Assembly (NCBI RefSeq): GCF_018687715.1
Contig: NC_056752.1
Location: 15,130,501-15,194,500, forward strand
Direction of reading: 5' to 3'
From: Carya illinoinensis
Lineage: Eukaryota > Streptophyta > Magnoliopsida > Fagales > Juglandaceae
Length of the DNA: 64,000 nt
Position numbers and translations under genes: made by a program. The notes beneath the pieces are model-generated. The model had not been told where the DNA came from. It made no database searches and saw only the letters and a program-made list of their open reading frames with translations. Below, piece after piece: positions 12,121 to 23,910 of this stretch (positions are counted from its first letter, which is position 1; the number at the start of each line of letters is the position of its first letter).

Positions 12121-12189
12121 ATGAAACTACAATCAAACTCTAAGTTAGGGTCAGGATACAAAATATTAACAAAATTACAAAATGTATGA

Positions 12190-12420
12190 AATGGAACTGG
12201 GGGCATAAAATGTTGGAACATGATCACCATCTCTAGAAGCATTTCTTCATGCTGAATGGCTAAGTCCCTCCACATCTTCTTTTGTTACTGAGTTTGTATG
12301 ACAATTCTCCTACAATAAGAGACAAAATTAGATTGACTAGTATAACATATAAGAAAAATGAATGGAATTAATATAGTGAAATAACGCATTACCTGGTATA
12401 CTGGCTCCTCATAATTGCGA
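12190..12420 (-). pseudogene. C-terminal remnant of a Transposase_24-type (Ptta/En/Spm) protein
   Basis: On the - strand a short stretch reads KKMWRDLAIQHEEMLLEM followed by MFQHFMPP. This is the Gln/Glu/Met-rich coiled-coil tail seen at the end of plant En/Spm-associated proteins, and it echoes MSRQFMPPSF at 57690-57715. Only the tail is recognisable and a stop interrupts it. The position just inside TTCGAA-rich DNA agrees with a gene ending near a CACTA terminus. The family call rests on composition and context. Confidence 0.4.
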
Positions 12421-12565
12421 TGAAAGTTGTGTTTTGTACGTTAGGATTCTGCTTGTTCTTAAATGATGTTTCTATTTCTACCTGAGTAATATAAAAAATT
12501 GATGTAAACATTCATATGCCAAAATCTCTAGGGCATCACTTCTCAAACTTTAGATACTGTCCACT

Positions 12566-13310
12566 AATTATTATTGCATTTGTCAAGGTTCGAGAGACGG
12601 TATAGTGAAGTAACAATGAAAACTACACATTTCTTCAAGATTATTCTCCATTAGAATGTCTGCGAGATAAGAAACTAATATAGACTCATTATTAGTTGTC
12701 TTGTAAAGTCGTAAGACATTTAATAACAGGTTTATACAAAATTGCAGTTTAGCAGGGAATGAATGGGAAATTATCTTGAACTACATGGCTTTCACTGTTA
12801 CTTCATTTGTCAAAGTTTGAGAGACTGTATAGTGAAGTAACAATGAAAGTCAGACATTTCGTCAAGATCATCATTCGGTGCAATTTGTAAAAGAGAAGAA
12901 GCTGGTCTAGACTTATTATTAGCCGTATTGCAACCTTGTAGGATAGATAATAATAAGTTCAAACAAGCATCTAGTCTTGCAGAGATCAAACGGAAAATGA
13001 TCTTGAAAAATATCCAGTTTTTATTGTTACTTTACTTGTCGAGGTCGAAGAGATTGTGCAGTGCAATAACAATGAAAGTCCTCATTTCTTCAAAATAATT
13101 CTCCTTTTATTCTCTACAAGACTAAAAGCTTGTATTGACTTATTATCAACCATCTTGTAAGCCTGTAAGATATTGGATAATAAAAGTCTGTACAAGCTTC
13201 CAGTTCTTGTAGAAAATGAATGGATAACTATTTTGAAGAAATAGGGGCTTTCATTGTTATTGTACTGCAAAATCTCTCCGACCTCTAGATGTGATGGGGA
13301 ATTTTGGCAT
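12566..13310. repeat. Tandem array of three long imperfect palindromes (foldback units)
   Basis: Three related units of about 225-250 bp follow one another. Each can fold on itself: TGTTACTTCA...TGAAGTAACA arms lie at unit junctions, and the cores hold inverted pairs such as GCTTGTATTGACTTATTATC (about 13129) against ATAATAAAAGTCTGTACAAGC-like sequence (about 13180-13200). The third unit is the clearest, symmetric about 13161. Neighbouring units share their arms. No coding potential is seen. Most likely a MITE-like or foldback transposon that multiplied in tandem. Confidence 0.7.
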
Positions 13311-14454
13311 ATAATTGTTTGGTTCAATTCTTTAAGTGAATTGGGAGGGAAAAGAAATATTGTTTTAGAGTATAAATAAAATCGTACGAAACTAAACTTT
13401 TATTTGACATCATTATGAGTGCAGAGCGATGAATCTAACTAACCATTCCCTAGACATTGCCGTTGTTGATTTGAGACAATTTATGTGTACTGAAAATGGC
13501 TAGGATTAGGTGCAAGTTCAAATCTTCTAACTAGGAGGTGTAGAATCATAATCGCTTGCCCCTTTTCCTTTTGCACATTTCTTTCAAGTTTATTTGATTG
13601 TGGCCCCCCATACCCCCATCCACTCTTCTTGTCTTTTATCCATATTAGATGACACTTGTATTTTACGGCTTTTTATCGTTGAATAATATTTTTATTGTTT
13701 TTATCTTATTCTAATTGTAATTTTAATCGTAGGTATTCTTTTTGCTTGATTAATTCAAACTAGTGTGTTGATGTTATTAACTGATTAGAACTAGAAATCT
13801 AATTATAAGGATCAAACTAGTATTTATAGTATTTATTTGCTTTTATCATGGACTAACAATTGCATCCTTTTGATTTTATTCTAATTATAATTTTTGTAAC
13901 TTGTTGTTACTTCCTTGTCTAAGTATAACTAGTATATATAAGATTAACTAATTTTAACTAGCTAGTAATCTAAATTATCTTTTTTGCCCCCCCCCCCCCC
14001 CCCCACAACAAATGAAGTAGCACTTATACTATGTTGACAATAGTCTAATTATAATTTTTATAACATTTCTAGTTCCTTGACTAATTATAATCATAAAAAT
14101 ATTAGTTTTTAGCTTTTCCTTCATGACATCCACCTTTGTATTTTTTTTAATTTTATTATAATTTTGTCAAATATAATTAGTATTTTAATTACTTGACTAA
14201 TTATAGTTAATATTCTCTTTTTAACTTTAATGTGACGTGGAAACATAAATACTGGAATGTTTTTCTTTATAACCTTAATTATTCTAACAAATAATATAAT
14301 AAATCTCAAGTGACATATATACAAAATCATTATATACTACAAAGCCCAACATGCTTTCTAATTCCAACATCCATTATTTAATCCCAACATGCAATATTAA
14401 TACAAGACTATACATCCACAACATCCATTAATTCTCAACATACATTAATGAACG
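13311..14454. other. AT-rich non-coding stretch
   Basis: No supported gene. It contains repeated CTAATTATAATTTTTATAAC-like words (13690-14260), an 18-C homopolymer and short ACATCCATTA repeats near 14370-14430. Probably internal non-coding DNA of the outer CACTA-like element or unrelated old insertions. Confidence 0.5.
13987..14004. repeat. Poly(C) run, 18 bp
   Basis: Uninterrupted run of 18 C in otherwise AT-rich DNA. The length may be inexact because homopolymers are prone to sequencing and assembly error. Confidence 0.9.
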
Positions 14455-14557
14455 TTTGAATGTTGAGGTGATTTCAAATGAACTATAAGTAGTAGTAAAA
14501 AAGTAATGAATAGTAATAGGTAGTTTGAGGTGATTTGAGATCACCTTACTAACCAAA
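14455..14557. mobile_element. Short MITE-like element with about 25-bp terminal inverted repeats
   Basis: The left end TTTGAATGTTGAGGTGATTT (continuing to 14479) pairs imperfectly with the inverted right end (14533-14557; inverted it starts TTTGGTTAGTAAGGTGAT). The body of about 50 bp is AT-rich. No clear target duplication is seen, so the superfamily is open. Confidence 0.5.
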
Positions 14558-14709
14558 GACACCCATTTAAACCTCCACAACTTGCATTACATCTCAATCT
14601 CATATAATCTCAAGTAATCATTAATCCACGGCAATATTCATTAAATCCACAATAGGCATTACATCTCAAAATCTTTTTTTTTTTTTTTTTTTTGAAACTA
14701 AGGTTGTCA

Positions 14710-17433
14710 TTAAGAGTAAACCAAAGATTGGATACAAGATGGAATAGCATCCATAGTCATGATGCTATTACTAATGCTTAGAGCATCTTTACATAACACG
14801 TGAGCTAATGTATTACAATTTCTCCTAGTATGCCTGGCTGACCAGTTGGTGAAGGAGCTCAGTGTGATCTTGGTGTCCCTGATTAGAATTCCTACATATA
14901 AGTATGTTTCAGATGGGGACTTGAGACCATTAACAACTTATAAAGAGTCTCCTTCTATTATCACTTCTTGCCACCCTAGTGTTTTAAGGAATATGGAAGC
15001 TTGATATGCTACAAAGGCCTCAGCTAGAAGGGGTTCTGGGAAAAGGTTGTGATTCATTCTTAGAGTAGCACGCACCTTCCCTTCCCAGTCATGTATTACT
15101 GCCCCAACTCCCACCTAGTAGTTGAGTTTGTCAAGTCCAGCATCCCAATTTAGCTTCAGTTTTCCTTGTGGAAGGGCTTCCCATTGGGACTTAGCATTGG
15201 AGTGAGTGGAAACTACCTGAGCTGGCTGCTAAGATTGGTGAAGTTCTTCAATGAGTAACTTGACAGCTTGAATAATAGAGTTGGGATGTGAAAATTGGTT
15301 ATTGAAGACCAAGTCATTCCTTCTTTTCCAAATAAGCCATGTAGTAAGAGCAAATTCCAGCATCTCTTGTTCTTCAAGGGACTTGAGTAGAGATTCCAAT
15401 AGGGCTTTGAAGGACTGGAAAAGGAAATTAGTTTTCTGTATCTTCTTCCCACACTGACTCTAGATATCTTGGGCAGAGGGGCATTCCCATAAGGCGTGCT
15501 CAATTTTTTAGGGTTAGAGCTTACATATGGGGCAAACTTCTTCTTTAGTGGCCTTCCTCTGGTAGAGTTTGACTTTGGTAGGGATGGCATTTAAGTAGGC
15601 TCTCCACAGGAAGGTCTTGTTTGCATGTGGAGTCTTAAGTTGCCAAATCTTTGTCCAGGGCACCTCTTCACTTGTTTCTTTTGAGGATTGTCCCTTCCTT
15701 AGTTTTTCCATCTCTAACTTGAGGTGGTATGCTGACTTGACTGTAAAAACATCAATGGTGGTGCATCTCCAGATCATTCTATCTGGTGTAGGGTAAGGGC
15801 TGAGAGGTATTCTTCTGAGGATGCCAACTTCTGCCCTATTAAAGATGGCTTCTACTAGTGGGAGATTCCATTGGTGGGAGGTCTTGTCGATGAGCATGGC
15901 AACCTTAGAGTCTGTTGAGAGGAATCTGATAGAGCTCTGAGGTTGATAAGATGTCTTCTGTGGGAATCACTTATCATTCCATATTTCCACTGATTCTCCA
16001 TCTCCCACATGCCAGATTAGTCCTTCCTTCAGTAAGGGTCTTGCTGAGGTGAAACTTTGCCATAGGAATGAAGAATTGTGGCCAGTCCTTGCTGAGAGAA
16101 AGGAACTATGTTTGAAGTACTTCTCTTTTAGGACCTTGACAGCAAGAGAGTTGGGGATAGATATGACCCTCCAGCCTTGTTTTGCTAGGAGGGCACAATT
16201 GAAGTTCTCAAAGTCCCTAAGGCCCAGCCCTCTTAAGGTCTTGGATTTTGTCATTTGGCTCCAAGGTACCCAGTGAATTTTGTGTTCTTGTGCTTTTTGT
16301 CCCCACCAGAAGGATCTTACTAGCTTATTTAATTCCTTTATTAGCTGTTTGGGCAACTTGAAGATCCCCATGCTGTATGTTGGGATTGCTTAGATGACTG
16401 CCTTGATGAATGTTTCCTTGCCTGCTTCAGAAAGAAGCTTTGTTTTCCAACTACTCAATTTTGCTTGAACTCTATCCAGGATGCCCTTAAATGACTGAGA
16501 TCTGGATCTTCCTACAAGGGCTGGCAAGCCCAAGTATTTCTCACATGAGTTGGTCCCTCGAATCCCAGCAATACTTGTTACTATTTCTTTGGTGTGTTCT
16601 CTAGTGTTTAAGCTGAAGAAAATTGAGGTCTTCTCCTTGTTCAGTCTCTGTCCTGATGCTTTTTCATAGAAGTCCAGTAGAGAATAGAGTTGACTCCACT
16701 CAATGGAGTTTGCTTTACAAAATAGTAGGGAGTCATCTACAAAGAATAGATGGTTAATGTGTAGGTAATGTTTTCTAATAGGTAAACCTGTGATCAACTT
16801 GTTGTGTTCAGCTTGGTTTAGGAGACAGCTGAGAGCTTCAGTGCATAAGATGAAAAGATAGGGGGAAAGGGGGTCCCCTTGCCTTATGCCTCAAGTGGGG
16901 CAGAAAAAAGGTTGCGACTCTCCATTGATAATGAGGGAGTAGGACACTGATGATACACATTTCATGATGAGTCCAATCCAAGTTGCAAAAAATCCCATCT
17001 TCTTCATGATAGATTCTAAGAAAGGCCATTCAGTCCTATCATAGGCCTTGCTCATGTCCAATTTTAAGGCATGAAACCCTCTCTACCTTTCAGTCTAGCT
17101 TTCATAGTATGGAGAGATTCATATGCCACAATTATGTCATCCGTGATGAGTCTTCCAGGCACAAATGCAGTCTGAGTAGGGGAAATAATGCTTAGTAAAA
17201 TTGTTTTCAACCTATTTGCCAAAGTATTTGCAATTATCTTTTAAAAGACATTGCATAAGCTTATAGGTTTGAAATCTGTAACTATGGTTGGGTTTAGCTT
17301 CTTTAGGATGAGGGTTATGAAGGTTTCATTGATTTTTTTGTCCCAAACTCCTCCATTTAGGTCCTCTAGAGTTGCCTTACAGACACTACTACCCACTGTC
17401 TCCCAGTATTTTTGGAAAAATAGAGTAGGGAAC
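14710..17433 (-). pseudogene. LINE-B ORF2, reverse transcriptase, zf-RVT and RNase H part
   Basis: Continues after Athila-1 with LFFQKYWETVG, the piece that follows the PGPDGF motif of plant LINE reverse transcriptases. Catalytic FVDDSLLF lies at about 16720-16743, then KYLGLPALVGRS, FWWGQKAQEHKIHW and the zf-RVT region with TPHANKTFLWRAYL and a CPIC half-knuckle (about 15520-15660). The RNase H domain has LNWDAG near 15140, LLAEAFVAYQA near 15010 and IIEGDSL near 14955, and ends at a stop at 14710-14712 just before the A tail. Stops occur at about 17244, 16389, 15966 and 15513. The protein would prime reverse transcription at the nicked target. Confidence 0.85.
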
Positions 17434-18767
17434 TGACTCATTCAAAAATGAGTAGCACTAAAGCTATCCCAAGTGTAGGAGGATGTCGTGTAATAATTAG
17501 GAATAAATTCCTAGATCGTCTCCTCAGGGAAAGTTACTTAGAAATCAAACTCGTTGAAAAATGTGAAAAACTTCACAAAGAGAAAATAAAATGATGGTAT
17601 GTGCAATGGATGGGAGAGGACACTAGTCTTGGACTAGATTCATATTTTTGGATTTTGATTGTCGGATCGGAATGTAAAGGACTAATAGATTAAACTCAGA
17701 AATTAATAAAACTAAATTAAGAATTAAACTAAATTAGGAAGTAATTGACAAAACATGCACTGAAAATTGAAAAGCCCCAAAATCAATGTTCTAGGATTCA
17801 TCATTGTATTCAAATCACAAATTCTCAAATTAAATCACCGTAATTGTAATCACTATTAAAATGAAAGCTTAACGAAACGATAAAAATAAATAACATGAAT
17901 TAAATGAATAACAAAAAAATTACTCAAACGTCTAAATCAAAATTCTCCAAAATAATTCAGAAACTCAAAACTGAAATAAAATAGCAAGTAGGGAATTGAA
18001 AAGATCAAGCCAATTGAATGGAGATGAAGATTACAAGCGGTGGAGGAGGCTGAGCTGTAGTGGCAATTGGACCCCTCAATGAGCTCTTCAATCTGCTGCA
18101 GTGTGAGCGAATGATCTAGTGAAAATTGTGTAGCTGCGTTAATGATTGATTGTATGAATCTTCCTCTCTGAATCTAGATAAAAATCAATGGAAAATAATG
18201 AATTCTCAGTGTTTCTCTACTCAAAACCGAGTTTTCCCAGCCAAGAGTTGGCCATAAGATGTAAAACAATCATTTATATACTCTGACGGCGGAATAAACC
18301 CTGATCTGTAAAATACGATATTCGCTCAAGCGGAGTGTCGAGCGAACATCGAGCGTTCGACTCTGCCTAAATTCGCTCGAGCGGCCTGTCGAGCCAACAT
18401 CGAGCATTCGACTCTACCTAAATTTGCTCGAGCGGCCAAATGCCTCCACTCGAGCGATCTCTTTTCCTGCAACTCGCTCGAGCCCACTGTCGAGCGGAAG
18501 TCGAGCGTTTGAATCTGCTTGACTTCAGTCGAGCGGCCAGAAGCCGCCGCTCGAGCGATATGTACCATAAACCATATTAATCAACAGTTGATAAAATTAG
18601 AGCAGAAATTCATGCTTTTAATCAATTAAAATCACAACTTTAATTTATTCATTTTTCCATATAAAACCAATGATAAAGTAATGAAAGAATTAATATATAT
18701 TGGTTCCGAAAGAATTAATATATATTGGTTCCAAAAGCATTAAAAATGCAATAATTTAGCTCAATAA
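17434..18767 (-). repeat. Athila-1 3' LTR
   Basis: Left edge TGACTCA; the right edge is CTCAATAA, where the 5' LTR has CTCAATCA, so the LTR start has mutated from TG to TT. It holds a 50-bp array rich in CTCGAGCG (18321-18566) and a private direct duplication of a 25-bp word (about 18687-18736). It is about 100 bp longer than its partner, which lacks about 70 bp corresponding to 17862-17930 and a short stretch near 17480. Confidence 0.92.
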
Positions 18768-18782
18768 CACCCCCCAACTAGC
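18768..18782 (-). promoter_or_regulatory. Athila-1 polypurine tract
   Basis: The - strand reads CTAGTTGGGGGGTG directly before the 3' LTR. The same box precedes the 3' LTR of Athila-2 (43930-43944). It would prime plus-strand DNA synthesis. Confidence 0.8.
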
Positions 18783-19825
18783 ATTTTGCTAATCCTTGAG
18801 CAAAATAGTGAAAATTAATTGAGATGAATGTTGCATAAAGATCGAAATTCAAACAAAAACAATCAAGTACAATTCTGAATTCTCACAAAAGTGACACGTT
18901 ACTACTCAACCCCCAAGGGTTATACCTACCAAGTCTATCTCAACAATCTTTCACATAGAATTAAGGAAAATGTCTCAGAACTCAAATGTGTGTGTGGAGC
19001 TAGACCGGTTGTGTGTTCCTCATTACTAGCCATGATTTGCTATAGGATTTTTCAGTCTTAAGATTAATCATTGCTGATTCTAACTACCTCAAAGCCCAAG
19101 GGTCTAGCAGTTTTCACGCCAGCTCTATTTTTAAAGGTTGGACACTAAACCCCATAGTCTTGGGTAACTGTTTCTAGCCCTTTTTACTTAAGAAAGTTCA
19201 CTAAGTTGCCTTTATTCATTTTCTCTCTTTTTTTTTTCTTTTCTTTTTGTTGTTGTTTTTTTTTTCTTTTCTTCTTTTCTTTTCATTCTAATCTTTTCAA
19301 ATCTTTTTCCTTTTTTTTTTTTGGCATGACTCGGTAGTCCTGCAGTTTATTTCTCTAGTGTTAAATCAATGAATGGTAAATAAGGAACACTACAAGCGTA
19401 AGCATGTGCAAAATGTGCTTCAAAATTTTCCTTTCATTCTACAAAAATTTTATCAAGTTTCATCTTAATAAGCATAACATCCCGGTGTTTCAAGCCACAT
19501 ATCAACAAAATATGATGCATCAAAAATCATGCTTTATGTTTAAGCTTGAAAATAAATCTTCACAAATGATCCCGCTCAACTACTCCACCAAGATGCTCAA
19601 ATTTCACAAATCTTATTTATTTATTTATTTTTTTTTTTAAAAACTGTGTACACATGCTACCCCCTAACTAGTGAGAGACATAGTCCTCAATGAGTCGAAT
19701 GAAAGAAAAGAAAGTGCACAGAACTAAGCAAGCAAAACAAACAATTAACATGAAATATAAAATCCAAGCAAAAGAACAAATAAAAACAAAGCAAGTAAAG
19801 AAAACTGTAAAGAAGGAGAAGCAAA
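18783..19825 (-). other. Athila-1 region between integrase and 3' LTR, no env-like gene
   Basis: About 1 kb without a supported open frame. It contains T-rich runs on the + strand (19225-19320, 19617-19640) and a second C-rich box (19659-19692). On the - strand that box reads CATTGAGGACTATG then CTAGTTAGGGGG, matching 45009-45043 in Athila-2. Some Athila elements carry an env-like ORF here; this one does not. Confidence 0.7.
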
Positions 19826-21133
19826 TCAAAACACTTCCCTGGGGTCTTGCATAAGCCAGATCTCTTCATGTGGATCAAAGACCTTCAGAAATGACTTTAG
19901 ATATTGTCCGTTGACAGTGAAGCTATTACCATTCTTCGGATTGACAATGTCTACCGCACCATGAGGATGAATGGTCTTTACAATGTATGGCCCACTCCAT
20001 CGGGATTTCAACTTTCCAAGAAAAATATGCAAGCGAGAGTTGTAAAGAAGAACTTCCTAGCCAAGTGTGAAATGCTTTGGATGAATTTTCTGATCATGCA
20101 GAATTTTCATGCGTTCCTTTGCAAGCTGACCGTTGTCATAAGCATTCCGACGAGCTTCATCCAATTCATTGATCTGCAATTTTCTCAACCCTGAAGCTTC
20201 ATCAAGTGAAATGTTAACATGTTTTATGGCCCAAAGAGCTCGATGCTGAATATCAACAGGTAAATGACAAGCTTTACCATAAACTAATCGATAAGGAGAC
20301 ATCCCTAGATTTGTTTTAAAAGCTGTCCTATAAGCCCACAAAGCATCAAGAAGTTTAACCGACCAATCTTTCCTATTAGGCTTGATGGTTTTCTCTAAAA
20401 TAATTTTTATGTCTCTGTTTGCCAATTTAGCTTGCCAATTTGTTTGAGGGTGATAAGGGGTAGAAACTCAGTGTGTGATACCATATTTCTTCACAAGTGT
20501 AGAAAATGGTTTATTGCAAAAATGAGAACCCCCATCACTTATAATAACTTTTGGCATGCCAAAACGAGCAAACAAAGACTGCAAAAATTTCAGAACAACA
20601 TGATGGTCATTTGTTTTGCAAGCAATGGCCTCCACCCATTTTGAAACATAATCCACAGCCAATAGGATATATGTGTTTCCAAAAGAAACCGAAAAAGGTC
20701 CCATGAAGTCTATTCCCCAACAATCAAAAATTTCTGAAGTAAGAATAGGGGAAAGAGGCATCATGTCTCTTTTGCTAATGGATCCCAATTTTTGACAAGG
20801 CTTACAAGCCTTGCAAAAATTATAAGCATCTTTAAACATGGAAGGCCAGTAAAAACCGCTTTGCAAAATTTTTGAAACTGTTTTCTTTGCTGAAAAATGA
20901 CCACCACATGCACCCATATGACAGAATCTCAAAACCGAAGAAAAGTCATCATCAGGAATGCATCTTTGAATCAATTGGTCCGAACAATATTTAAAAAGAT
21001 ATGGATCATCAAAATAAAAGTGTCGTACCTCAGAGAGAAACCGACGCTTATCTTGGGTGGACCATTCAGAAGGCATTCGCTCAGTCACCAAATAATTGAC
21101 TATGTCAGCATACCAGGGAGCTCTATCAACCAC
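19826..21133 (-). pseudogene. Athila-1 integrase
   Basis: Three consecutive segments (21133-20468, 20425-20057, 20032-19826). The first has the HHCC zinc module (HMGACGGHF, CKACKPCQKLG) and the first two catalytic acids in IDFMGPF and ISDGGSHF. A stop and frame change follow. The second opens near the third catalytic position, where [12 protein letters not shown] has Lys in place of the catalytic Glu (Athila-2 has [12 protein letters not shown]). It continues with [19 protein letters not shown] and YGKACHLPV. The third is the C-terminal strand-transfer domain (LKSRWSGPYIVKTI). With the Glu lost, DDE activity is not expected. Confidence 0.88.
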
Positions 21134-21139
21134 AAACAG

Positions 21140-22849
21140 CTACTCATCCGGGAAACTATCATCAAGAGGAAGGCTGACATTTGAAGAAGGAGATGATGAC
21201 AATCTAGAGAGGTAGTCAGCTACCACGTTTTCAACTCCTTTCTTATCCTTAATGTTGATGTTGAATTCTTGAAGTAATAGAATCCAGCGAATCAAACGTG
21301 GTTTTGCATCTTTCTTAGCCAATAAATACTTAAGAGCAGAATGGTCAGTGAAAATAGTAACAGGAGAACCAAGAATATAAGTCTGAAATTTATCAAGTGC
21401 AAAAACCACCGCAAGCAATTCTTTTTCAGTAGTGGTATAATTTTTCTGGGCATCATTCAAGGTTCTACTAGCATAATAAATCACAAATGGCCTATTATCC
21501 ACCCGCTGTCCCAAAACAGCTCCTAAGGCATAGTCACTAGCATCTGTCATAATCTCAAAGGGAAGGTCCCACTGCGGAGGTTGCACAATAGGTGCAGTGG
21601 AAAGCGATTTCTTAAGGGTATCAAAAGATTTTTGGCACTCATCAATCCAAACAAATTCAATATCATTTTGTAAAAGAGTACACAAAGGTTTTGCAATAGA
21701 ACTAAATCCTTGAATAAACCGTCTATAAAAGCTAGCATGATCAAGAAAAGAACGAATATCCCTAACTGTCCTAGGAATAGGAAGTTTAGATATTAATTCA
21801 ATCTTTGCCTTGTCAACCTTTATACCCTCAGAAGAAACAATATGCCCCAATACAATGCCCTGAATAACCATAAATTGGCATTTCTCCCAATTAAGTAAAA
21901 GATTTTTTTCCTCACATCTCTGGAGAATATGTGCCAAATTATGCAAACAACTCTCAAAGGATTTTTCAAAAACAGAGAAATCATCCATGAATATTTCACA
22001 AATATCATCAATCATGTCAGAAAAAATACTCATCATGCAACTCTGAAAAGTAGCTGGAGCATTACACAAACCAAAAGGCATTCTAGTAAAAGCAAAAGTG
22101 CCAAAAGGACAGGTGAAAGTGATTCTCTGATGATCCTCAGGTGCTACAGCAGTTTGATAATAACCAGAATAGCCATCCAAGAAACAATAATATGCATTAC
22201 CAGCTACTCTTTCCAAAATTTGATCCAAGAATGGTACAGGAAAATGATCCTTCCTACTGGCTGAATTAAGTTTTCTATAGTCAATGCACATTCTCCAGCC
22301 AGTAACTATTCTAGTTGGAATCAACTCATTTTTATCATTTTTAACAACAGTCAAACCAGATTTTTTTGGTACCACTTGCGTTGGACTTACCCACTTACTG
22401 TCTGAGATGGGATAAATGATAACCACTGCGAGTAGCTTAAGCACCTCCTCTTTCACAACTTCCTTCATGGTAGGATTGAGCCTACGTTGAGCATCACGAA
22501 CCGGTCTAGCATCATCTTCAAAATGGATTCTATGGGTACATACAGCGGCATCAATGCCTTTGATGTCGGCTATTGTCCAACTAATTGCGCCTCGATGCTT
22601 CCTTGATACTTCAATCAACTGGGCTTCATCCTTCTGATTTAGCTTTGAGGAAATCACCACCGCAAAAGTGCCTTCTTCAGGAACAAGAAACACATACTTT
22701 AAATCTTGAGGAAGTGGTTTCAGCTCCAACTGGGGAACTTCTTCCTCTGAAGATTTAAGCATGTCTGGTGATGGTAGAGCTTCAAACTGGGGTTTCCATC
22801 TTACTCCTGCAAACTGTACTTCAAGTGTAATGAAGAATCTGCAAAACAA
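21140..22849 (-). pseudogene. Athila-1 reverse transcriptase and RNase H (longest open frame of the element)
   Basis: A 569-codon open segment of pol. Reverse transcriptase motifs in order: [37 protein letters not shown] (here [13 protein letters not shown]), [16 protein letters not shown], and the catalytic IFMDDFSVF near residue 290, then [10 protein letters not shown]. RNase H follows with [16 protein letters not shown] near residue 430, [14 protein letters not shown] and [11 protein letters not shown]. The enzyme copies the element RNA and removes the template. It ends in SFPDE before a TAG that separates it from integrase. The apparent start lies past the frame change from protease and is not a true initiation site. 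Confidence 0.92.
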
Positions 22850-23742
22850 TCAAAAAAATCAAAGTCATCTTCATTGATATGATCAATTTTCTCATCAAGT
22901 AAAAATTTAGGTGTTTGAAAAATATAATCATCATCAAAGAAGGGAGAAGTTGAGCAAATAAAATCTGTTGGTGTCAAACTCTCCACAGCATTCAAATCAC
23001 TTGTGTCATCAAAATGTACTGACATCTTGCAAGCATTGAAAACGTTCAACTCAAGTGCCATGTTCCCAAAGGTAAGCTTCAAAACTCCACTTCTGCAATT
23101 GATCAATGCATTTAATGTAGCTAGAAATGGTCTTCCTAGGATGACATGAGCTTGATAAATAGTGGAGACCGGCTGCTGCATGTCAAGAGCCACAAAATCC
23201 ACTGGGTAGTAGAATTTGTCCACCTGGACCAACACGTCTTCTACAATACCCCTCGGTACCTTAACTGATCTGTCAGCCAACTGTAGCATGATGGAGGTCT
23301 TTTTCAGCTCACCCAATCCCAACTGCTCATATACTGAGAATGGTAGCAAGTTCACACTACTCCATAAATCAAGTAAAGCTCTCCTAATGCGTGATTCACC
23401 AATCATAATGGAAATGTTGGGAGAGCCAGGATCTCCAAACTTCTGAGGAGTCTTGCTCAATATCAATGCACTAACTTGCTCCGTTAGGAAAGCTTTCTTC
23501 TTCACATTCAGCTTCCTCTTCACTGTGCACAAGTCCTTCAAAAATTTTGCATATGAAGGCACTTGTTGTATGGCATCCAAGAGTGGAATATTGATCTTCA
23601 CTTGCTTGAAAATCTCTTGAATCTCAGTGTGATACTTGCTCTTTTGGCCAGCTGCCAATCTCTGAGGATAGGGAACCACAGGTTGGTATCCCTTACTAGT
23701 CTCAACATCTACACTCACAGGCTTCTTCAGCTCTGGTCTCAC
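22801..23742 (-). pseudogene. Athila-1 protease region
   Basis: A 313-codon segment with the Athila retropepsin-like domain. Upstream marker blocks are KFLKDLCTVKRKLNV and AFLTEQVSALI; the active-site region reads RALLDLWSSVNLLPFSVY where the expected motif is DLGSSVNLLP. The Gly next to the catalytic Asp is therefore Trp. PRGIVEDVLVQVDKFYYPVDF and ILGRPFLATLNALINC follow, both conserved in the family. The domain would cut the Gag-Pol polyprotein. It overlaps the reverse transcriptase segment by about 49 bp in a different frame, so a frameshift lies near 22825. Confidence 0.85.
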
Positions 23743-23910
23743 TACGTCTGATTCTTTCTCAACTTCATCAGTCTCTGTTACATCTTCAGGTGTAGGACCA
23801 ACTACCTATGTGTCTATAGGCATCTCTGGTTGGGGAACTTCCTTCCCACTTCTCAAAGTAAGAACTGCTTTCGCTATCTCAATAACATCCCCTGAGACAT
23901 TATGAACTTG

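Noticed and set aside
12566..13310. CRISPR-like array
   Set aside because: Repeats are far too long, palindromic and without unique spacers, and the DNA is plant.
13987..14004. G-quadruplex or i-motif at the poly(C) run
   Set aside because: A single homopolymer with no spaced runs; more likely a slippage product.
21341..22264. Open frames on + over Athila-1 pol
   Set aside because: Antisense shadows of the reverse transcriptase; no motif of their own.
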